Source of the DNA: Barthelona sp. PCE | Taxonomy: Eukaryota; Metamonada: BaSk clade | DNA length: 64,000 nucleotides | Reading direction: 5' to 3' | Assembly (NCBI GenBank): GCA_040285745.1 | Contig: JAUFOR010000003.1 | Coordinates: 1,302,001 to 1,366,000 of the forward strand | Part shown: positions 60,901-64,000 of the stretch, one piece after another | Position numbering within the stretch: position 1 is the first letter of the stretch | Layout of the letters: the number at the start of each line of letters is the position of its first letter | Program-made: the position numbers and the translations under genes | Notes under the pieces: generated by a model | Seen by the model: only the letters and a program-made list of their open reading frames with translations | The model's database searches: none | Told to the model about the DNA's origin: nothing

Positions 60901-62295
60901 AGGTTTAAGACTACTGACAAAGCTATCACGTGCGTGAACGAGCTTGTTGAAAGTGATGAGTTCACCAGAAAGCACGTCAGCAGTGAACACCCGAGATAGT
61001 TCCTTCAGAACCATGAAAAATCTGTCAAAACAATCGTTATCAACACCGAACTTGTAATAACTGTGGAAAGTTTCACGAAGCTCAATTATGAGTTCAAAGT
61101 ACTCCTTGATAGAGTTAAAACCTACATTGAAATGATAAGTGCCGTGTACACCTCTTCTTTTAAGCATATTTTGCGTGATTGAGAGCAACTTTTGATACTG
61201 TGATCGGAAAAGAGGTCGCATATGCTCTAATAACTCCAAAACAAACTGAAGGACAGTGTTACAAAAACCAAAAAATGATTTTTGCGAAGAAACAAAACAG
61301 ACTTTGAATAAATCTCCGTCACTGACCTCTCCTAGGTATTTGTTGAGCAAAGGGTCAGGTGTTAATAAGTTCACATTGGTCCGCAGACATTTCTTTAACA
61401 TCGTTGATATCTCTAGTTGTAGTAAGAAAAGGCACTCCAGCTTTTCCTGATTCGGAAACTGGGAAAGATTTGTGAGGATACGCTGGGTATTTTCAATGAG
61501 CGTTGTAAGATCCTGTGATAAATAAAATTCGTTTAGCCCAAATTCATCATACACAGCAACGATCGTACTAAGGTAAGTTGTTGTTCTATGTAGATCATTA
61601 ACACGCTCAAATGTCTTCCCCGACTCACAGTCAAGGCTTATTGCAGTGTCTATGACCTTCTTTCCCGCATCAGATTTCAGTAATTCGGAAAAAACTTGAA
61701 AATCCCTATATATATTGATAAAAAAATGATGTCTCTGTTTAAGAGAGTTGACAATCGTGCAGCTCTTATCAACTTCTTTCATCAGTCTGTCGAAAATGGT
61801 TGCCCAGTTATCAGCATAAAGAATACAGTCCTCAGAGCTGTATCCCTCTTCACTCAGAAGTGATTCCGGTGCTTCATCGAGGTCATACAGCAGGGTTGTG
61901 AATTCACTGTTGTGTAAAACCCCAGAAAGTCGCTCAGTAACGGTGGATATGATACTATTGAGTTGAAATGCTGGTACTGTTGAAAATCCAGTTAGCATCG
62001 ATTTTAGCGTCGTCTTTATGGTGGAAATATCGACTGTTGCGTTGACTGGGAAGATGAATGGCATCCCGGATGTCCCAGTATTGGCAATGAGTAAAAATTC
62101 GTCTACAGGACACTCTTCAACTGTTTGTTTGCATTGGACAACTTCCGAGTCGCCTTCGGTATCCCTGAATGCAAAGAACAATGCACCATGGTCGTCATCT
62201 GAAACAAAGCCCGTGATGACAGCATCTGCGCTGTCGTTAAAAGTTTTACATCGCAGATACGTAGCGATAAGGCATTTTACCGCCTGAACGTCCAT
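48967..62295 (-). CDS. Cytoplasmic dynein heavy chain
   Basis: A 4442-residue minus-end motor. The N-terminal 1800 residues are the tail/linker. AAA1 P-loop GPAGTGKTESVKDLSRL is near residue 1876, with Walker B CFDEFNR. AAA2 (GETCSGKS), AAA3 (GPPGSGKS) and AAA4 (GAPGLGKS) P-loops are near 2155, 2499 and 2866. The stalk and microtubule-binding domain (WGTLRRDV) are near 3240. The C-terminus YVPLYISKGCHSF...GTYCFVSE fits cytoplasmic chains. TESVK after AAA1, not TETTK, argues against an axonemal chain and for dynein-1. The start is ATG 62295 (MDVQAVKC), because a CTTTTC box lies between it and the ATG at 62340. The open frame further upstream begins only at a TTG. It transports cargo, nuclei or spindles. 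Confidence 0.95.
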   Translation of the reverse strand: MDVQAVKCLIATYLRCKTFNDSADAVITGFVSDDDHGALFFAFRDTEGDSEVVQCKQTVEECPVDEFLLIANTGTSGMPFIFPVNATVDISTIKTTLKSMLTGFSTVPAFQLNSIISTVTERLSGVLHNSEFTTLLYDLDEAPESLLSEEGYSSEDCILYADNWATIFDRLMKEVDKSCTIVNSLKQRHHFFINIYRDFQVFSELLKSDAGKKVIDTAISLDCESGKTFERVNDLHRTTTYLSTIVAVYDEFGLNEFYLSQDLTTLIENTQRILTNLSQFPNQEKLECLFLLQLEISTMLKKCLRTNVNLLTPDPLLNKYLGEVSDGDLFKVCFVSSQKSFFGFCNTVLQFVLELLEHMRPLFRSQYQKLLSITQNMLKRRGVHGTYHFNVGFNSIKEYFELIIELRETFHSYYKFGVDNDCFDRFFMVLKELSRVFTADVLSGELITFNKLVHARDSFVSSLKPLDDVLLELLSYHCEQITTSADIFGVFERFQSVRERPVIRSALSAYQRQFLPTLIQEVKRLKTIMFNSSDSYGAAIRATGLYSYDNNVSLMQTKIIVKHRVDTLVNKLNALLGTNWRFAHSWRPVAADINNLIEVTASTQVASSVVESINSTIEKVPIEMKYPLIRVDTGSMELHTVLTETIMNQSNAYKNYELFRRVTKSTTVFPAQMDRQLKTASQFSPVLIGVDISLKCFNNLMKEIQGTNFVSLLSRSILSTRYHVDRLAVVKGSKGRDFLMGLIQANFQQLCDDLIHHIHILLDMHNSLKPHVQRINTGISELHDPVFFINEWNRLVKNGHGHLFGDHINEIQSEVLIIKKKCAVSIEEFVCNINERILAALSKHSSLFLNKLMYQHFDIEELEQDASFENVEKYSFEKAKVQRSSLDLTIPFRFVTNLSIDRSRNRVAIDPPALEIEGRMLSTIMNYFNHIGGITKVSIDDKLCTFNESLLGVPDVNELLKKAFSCVFQISQRVSELLKSWHSSLIIWQIYPDNLSLTTVPEVKEFFENVLQVKNMIFNQAKGMASTYFGAVKITRSGFEARLMKGLVSHLQILAEEPINSIFIPAVGKIHTELNDVKTNMEQVHQWSSESQLTSIIPTLVAYRRFIESQVEWREQLRSLKQLEDIFFSNDVDGIGLSFDVIEGNYTSHNAISLLFSAIETLGDTIAGKISEYRDDLQDMIFNTQNAMSARLDTLTAAFKGSFSREFTQKEIISCNTFFASLAKHHNDSVPLESLESDFGDLYAIVPSVVTSRVDEYAKEADVISETIEIVKSVRSLIGLPADPTVSSLLQNCSAVVKDLSLLADAFDYLQKPIQIVCQLFQGAFRSRLVEQLRQQTTEGLRLLSLSSMSSQNLSLYVLLNAFLTQFKNTLNLISELQSDSFSSRHWSTVNSALKLGCPVFANVTMAKLLEFGLTDPSSAFRVTLSDVLKTAVGEAAIQTFIDELNVKWNQETSLEFRNLHGDENTLLIINLNLVDEINEDLSHVEATKHSPYVRVFESFIQSWNANLTSLRDTLELVTQIQQLYVYLYGVFMRNKGAVHPSLRQHTKTFTIIDKELQRIFHGLRDDDIIMAIKTPANLQTFEQMLVSLQSVRQSLTQFLETQRSAFPRFYFIGNDDLLQLLSNSDMPHLVTKHLSKLFVGLSGLTYDESKRVITAVQSSEGEYIDFGTNGIPITDSIEAITWLSQIEALLKKRLKDDIIAIMDTLPESALELQAIDVLKLTHSHTFQSVMVSIQVLFTKLLESITENTATEVLNCLKTIVSDFSTIVVDSPLQHKYQRNLIIEAVYVESIIAEYIATGYDANIIRNSLRFYVTKTKKTMLKKASCDVKIRIGVAELDYGFEYVGVPERLVVTPLTRQVFFNFCTSLHFKYGCSPFGPAGTGKTESVKDLSRLLGRPVSVFCCDDSFDLNAMSRIFVGLCALGALGCFDEFNRLEVSTLSEVSQEIIAIQTSLKNKAQRVDLIRHKNIALNNNVGIFVTANIGYAGRSELPDNLKALFRPCSMEKPDKALIVDILLLSEGFGECRGMSTSIVGFFETLKRCLSQQAHYDFGLRALKAALKTASLLRASDSEGEIRDILINGISTSIQPKLTRTDQSIFALALNKYFNVGVEEVYLTSSEITHLISSFKDELILSDDTVKQLSDFQHLVTLSTGVILLGETCSGKSSLIKIYESLQQFRNIPTIVHHIPVKTLTKHQLYGELNEITVEWVDGLFTSILREVNDTNDFDTVHLCVFDGGIDPIWVESLNSVLDDNKTLTLPTGEHLRVPPNFTLVFEVNSLEHATLATVSRNQTLHLSASNNIMLSIVLQFILHIKSVSTNVAEALSQLVFGVDCGDLDPQYLLGNPDALSQFDTSLIASVLNSRDEDLAIMEITTVMILQRWLDFIDATARPNIHGPSVVADALYNALCSFLNVTGHQAVNMQVTSLFESMSLPINIELGTGGFEGDIFVPYLKGIEEKNSANMKMAQAASIGNVLIETTDTKRTTHLLTSLNRVGVPLVMCGPPGSGKSLSVNHVFGGDEATKTVTLSFSAGTGCEYVVNTLLDHCTLSRDSTSSLILSPMDKNITRLLIFCDEVNLIEPDMFGNRPVLSLLRFALEHHAVYVPSQSAIVKLHSSIQFVCACNPPSMRGRRPLPSNLLRHVAVMYVGFPSTESMCQIYSFMFHTALKTTNHVDIAPKLAKYAVSVYEYVSKELTVDLQPHYSYSPRELTRICRGLHQVVTFGVADTMDLSNIQLELNELRTKLSLDYIVLGLVQELFRVFIDRIITADERDDVVQCITQGLRENFPEVATHIEGLMLNNDVIFSSLQTGFYQHVSDTENIRRSLIQRLMTVEGYSSNDLVLFDTFISHMTRIDRVLRQASGHLILLGAPGLGKSLITEFIASVLDYSVFMLPISAKYTLHDFEENLKDLLRRTGVNREKIIFVFNLDTDSLSSAFLEYMNALLASGEIPGIFNESDWDALFTELHSKKDRSSIALLNEEQKRSVYHSEFVTNVQECLHVVFMSAADVSPTGRIGLDISPALLNRCVIDHFFDWSATERYQLAELFMNRINLPADFCCRVLNKNGTPTVQDLQDLRQKLADLMCEIHGSIENATPRAFCTFISNTVDIVQEVVNKSLEQQSHLEAGLLKMTMAGAQIAHVQEDLAEKRKLLNTKEEEADIKLAEMTSAMDHNQRAEKESRELASLIHTKSAYISEQSQSVRSQLSAAEPAIAEAKSSLEAIDRRSIDEVRRLANPPSSVKATLACIVAFLYGKGIIDDWGTLRRDVKPEIIHDILTFDAARSRVSSDTIRAVMRLIEKHNLTKHTITRASVPAGTIFGWMEAQLKYMTIFAQVKPLRLELQKLEAEARDLSLKKKDVDTDLQHLVTTLKTLRDDFDALTIAKQSIADQIRKTESNILRATQLFGDLSGEQKRWQAELEQFSQQEQFVMANALTMASYVSFAGSFTHEKRQQLVVSINSIFKKNGFNTAKFPIVERLLELSNRDFEEIPHAERENVSLLLMASYTNTVPLIIDPADNNETFTRVFGSDIQITSFIDDTFKSKLTSALRFGLTLVVKNTERFDPIVLPIIEDRVKIVDGKRTIKVGEDVVNVSPSFRLVLSTTDSSIDTVLCSSLLARLAVVNYTMTGAALGNRALIHILKCQEPQLFKERDVLMSQEISVAREIRSSEDKLLMTLVQSSGDLLSDNVLLDTLSELKTKVSELEESSSVVRNSLIELEAQSNIFAPCSKLLGNVYECLQSFSTINPLYFFSLNALWHVFDSVVTYKFDEGISADERNNELSSRFVTNAAKHFEHSFVNYNDKLLFFLSLSLVSDNVSRSYVKNFTQFNTEPVLSGIDSTYAELYEQVKANPAHYASIVDNHISTAVGVAPGANPLQAIEARLNSVTGREPVLVISNPGFDMSGAIEQFLTSSDSVNQKVVALACGLDRQLLQDARMLLAKSASSGHILIFKNVQLVPGWVDELLHFINTKKLHKSFRLILTSELGVTFPESVLLSCHKFVFQAEKSHSRLAHRLFNMIPSQLLQNTAVGIRLQLLLTWVHSLFVCRSEFGTYGWHKVYDFSVADFEACLTFVDSVIPKDRISLSLEDLSLSDIFSALYSFSHGGRIVDTFDKKVFLSHVNELLNSSTIEGDLSLQKEPIPLAPTFDSVSTYLSELENINDSTTYGFCDDINTVKLLAESQEFFSTLHDLSLRSKAEDIREEAIIVSKDAVLEILSSLHNTLESAILQCTTNNNNFRSHCVIAHKKFSSILLNVVHGLISLCHSQETHMRSSQLTLLNTVGTGKTPSQITDILPPHLSNISSLDVLSTFVEGITAFLNEGFGESIKLFGIVSLEQLLSSFYIDVEGPITEEMHFLFEETPTAGKEQLPISQLKCTCRTEDGFLTSSKVATLEGFLSIVSKDEINNTPYVPLYISKGCHSFVANIHFVDDFSAEQLWRAGTYCFVSE

Positions 62296-62312
62296 ATTTA
62301 CGCGATGAGATT

Positions 62313-62327
62313 GTGAATAGAGAAAAG
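62313..62327 (-). promoter_or_regulatory. CTTTTCTCTATTCAC promoter element before dynein
   Basis: On the minus strand CTTTTCTCTATTCAC lies 18 bases before the ATG at 62295. Its CTTTTC part matches the recurrent box more weakly. It supports this start over the in-frame ATG at 62340. Confidence 0.4.
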
Positions 62328-62508
62328 TTTTGTAAAACATTTGTTTGACTGCAAACAATGTAACTTTATGTTTTATTATCGCTTGTGGGTGGCCGTTGTG
62401 TACGACTGTAATACTAAGCAAACTGTATTACATGAAAAGAAAAACCGGTCAACTGCCAGCGAGAAAAAAAACCCATATACTATTGAATAGAATAATCTAA
62501 GATGCTTT

Positions 62509-63882
62509 TCAGATGTCATCAATTGAAGCACCAATCATTTTGAACGCTACTCTGACCAAGACCAACTCGTTTTTGGGATACAAATAGATGACATTGTTCA
62601 CTGTATCGCAAAACAACAATACATGCTTGCCATCTTTCTCAAGTTTATATATCGACTGATCAGCATTTTCAATCACGAAATTACATTCAGTATGACTGGC
62701 TAAAGTTCCTAACACATCAATAATACCAATCTTTCTATATGAATACCCAGCTCTATTCATACACACTCGGAGCTCACGTGCCTGGGGGTTCAGTTGTGGT
62801 ATTTCTTCGAAAACATCGATCCATAACGTCGTATTATATGAAACACTTTGCTTCACAGCTGGTATCACATGGTCTTTAATTAGTGGAAGTATAGATGGAC
62901 TCATTTGTAACATTTGCTTTAATCTATCTCGTAATGTATCCATTTCTATATCCAAATTAAGTGATTCAAAGAATCTAGAATAAAAAGTATTGTCTAATAT
63001 TTGTCGAGTTGATTGTGTGAGAAAACCTACATAATCAGGATAAAACTCGAATAATTCATTATAAGACGCTTCAGAAATGATTTTTCCCAATAAACTTGAT
63101 GGTATATGAGCAATATAAGAAATGATTTGTTTAAAATCCAAACTTAAAACATATTCCTCAAAAAAAGAACTCATGCGTTGTTCGTTATTTAGCATCTTGA
63201 AGCATTGTGGTGGGCAACATGAAACAAGTATGTCTTCAAAACTCTTTGTTGTTGATTTTGATAAACCTTCAGCACAAAAAGCTGATATTGAATGAGATAA
63301 AAATTCAAATTGCGTCTCATCAATGACCGAAAGTGTACTTTTATCAACTGTAATAGTTGAAATAATGTCAATTAATCTAAATCTCCGGAAAAGATTAACA
63401 TCTTGAGATAAAAACTGTCTAAACACTCTTAAAACATCTAAAAATGTGGCAAATGGTATGTCTTCACAATCAAGCGATGATATAAAATCACGTATATCAC
63501 TGATATTGACTTCAACAATAGATTCCATACGGTGTTGGTTTAATTCATCAATATCAGACATGTTGTTCAGTTTTGAAGTGACTCCCTCAAGTTTAATTTC
63601 ATTGTCATTGAGGGAATTGACGATATCATCATGAGCAGAATCAATTTTCTTCATTTGTTCTACTAAGCTGTTCTGGGCCTCATGAAAGAAGTTGTAGCTC
63701 TCCGAGCCGAACGTCGGGTATGTGATTTCATGTGCTTTTGATTCGATATCGCGATGTGTAATGAGTTGTTCCAGCTTCAGCTGTGTATCAACATTATCGA
63801 GTGCTCCCTCACCGTATTTACCAATACCTTCACCCTCTACATGCCCCAGTAAGCCAAGCAAAAAGTCCCCTTCATCATTCAT
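62509..63882 (-). CDS. Hypothetical coiled-coil/helical protein
   Basis: A 457-residue protein. Residues about 30-110 are coiled coil (AQNSLVEQMKKIDSAHDDIVNSL, KLEGVTSKLNNM). The remainder is helical with a beta-rich end (LLFCDTVNNVIYLYPKNE). The shape could fit a vesicle-tethering (CATCHR) or cytoskeletal protein, but no family is identified. It follows the same strand as dynein, 213 bases upstream of it. The start at 63882 has a TCTCTTTTTC box upstream. Confidence 0.7.
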   Translation of the reverse strand: MNDEGDFLLGLLGHVEGEGIGKYGEGALDNVDTQLKLEQLITHRDIESKAHEITYPTFGSESYNFFHEAQNSLVEQMKKIDSAHDDIVNSLNDNEIKLEGVTSKLNNMSDIDELNQHRMESIVEVNISDIRDFISSLDCEDIPFATFLDVLRVFRQFLSQDVNLFRRFRLIDIISTITVDKSTLSVIDETQFEFLSHSISAFCAEGLSKSTTKSFEDILVSCCPPQCFKMLNNEQRMSSFFEEYVLSLDFKQIISYIAHIPSSLLGKIISEASYNELFEFYPDYVGFLTQSTRQILDNTFYSRFFESLNLDIEMDTLRDRLKQMLQMSPSILPLIKDHVIPAVKQSVSYNTTLWIDVFEEIPQLNPQARELRVCMNRAGYSYRKIGIIDVLGTLASHTECNFVIENADQSIYKLEKDGKHVLLFCDTVNNVIYLYPKNELVLVRVAFKMIGASIDDI

Positions 63883-63937
63883 TGATTTGAAAAAGAGAAA
63901 AAAATCATTTACATATTAACAATAATTATAAACACAA

Positions 63938-64000
63938 CTATCTCCTTGAAACACGTCCGCTACCGGAGGCGCCACGTGATGAGGATGATCTAGAAGATCT
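63938..64000 (-). CDS. C-terminal tail of an SR-rich protein (partial)
   Basis: The minus strand from the window edge reads 20 codons rich in Arg/Ser (RSSRSSSSRGASGSGRV) and ends with TAG at 63938-63940. This suggests the end of an Arg/Ser protein that continues outside the window, perhaps an RNA-binding SR protein. Only 20 codons are visible, so the call is weak. Confidence 0.35.
   Translation of the reverse strand, partial: RSSRSSSSRGASGSGRVSRR

Noticed and set aside
62296-62421. Dynein starts upstream of 62295
   Set aside because: The upstream frame begins with TTG, and the ATG at 62340 lies before the promoter-like CTTTTC element.
1-64000. CRISPR array, insertion sequence or transposase
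   Set aside because: No spaced direct repeats, transposase motifs or terminal inverted repeats with target duplications were seen; the genome is eukaryotic.

Overview
This is a compact, gene-dense nuclear segment from a flagellated eukaryotic protist. It carries a cytoplasmic-type dynein heavy chain, a kinesin with a C-terminal motor, the BBSome subunit BBS8/TTC8, a chaperonin CCT gamma subunit, histone H2A, a PIKK-family kinase, WASP, RER1, a SNARE, an mRNA cap methyltransferase and RRP36. These sit beside bacterial-style metabolic genes: ammonia-dependent NAD synthetase, cofactor-independent phosphoglycerate mutase, a PepD-type aminoacyl-histidine dipeptidase and a DUF1015 protein. Few genes have introns, 5' flanks are very short, and a CCTTTTC-like box lies a few to about 45 bases upstream of most starts. 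That box resembles, from memory, the CCTTT (M5) start-site element reported in Trichomonas vaginalis. An anaerobic metamonad, parabasalid-like or a relative, is the best guess. This is inference, and no species is assigned.

Layout. 1-6.7 kb: end of an acidic protein, NAD synthetase, a Ser/Glu tandem-repeat protein, a propeller-like protein, an F-box/LRR-like protein and a helical orphan. 6.7-16.4 kb: tRNA m5C methyltransferase converging on a kinesin-14, phosphoglycerate mutase, a 1.3-kb gene-poor stretch, then histone H2A. 16.6-19.7 kb: a probable small spliced gene, unexplained open frames, and a two-exon dipeptidase. 19.8-27.2 kb: an orphan, cap methyltransferase and RRP36 on one short divergent promoter, a large basic orphan, a PKA-like kinase with one intron, and WASP. 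27.5-42.9 kb: a PP2A B''-type subunit, a 2369-residue PIKK, CCT gamma with a 37-base intron, a large coiled-coil orphan, RER1 and an orphan. 43.3-48.4 kb: HMG-CoA synthase, BBS8, a SNARE and DUF1015. 48.9-64 kb: a 4442-residue dynein heavy chain, a coiled-coil orphan and the tail of an SR-rich protein.

The genes are housekeeping plus cytoskeleton/cilium and form no operon. Recurring structure: convergent genes end 0-61 bases apart, so their transcripts must overlap; divergent starts share 70-300 bases carrying the CCTTT-type box; and the three well-supported introns lie within the first 25-214 coding bases. No mobile element, CRISPR array, tRNA or rRNA was recognised. The strongest leads are the promoter box, the micro-intron that sets the true CCT3 start, the mosaic dipeptidase gene, and the hidden spliced or unexplained coding signal at 16.6-17.8 kb.
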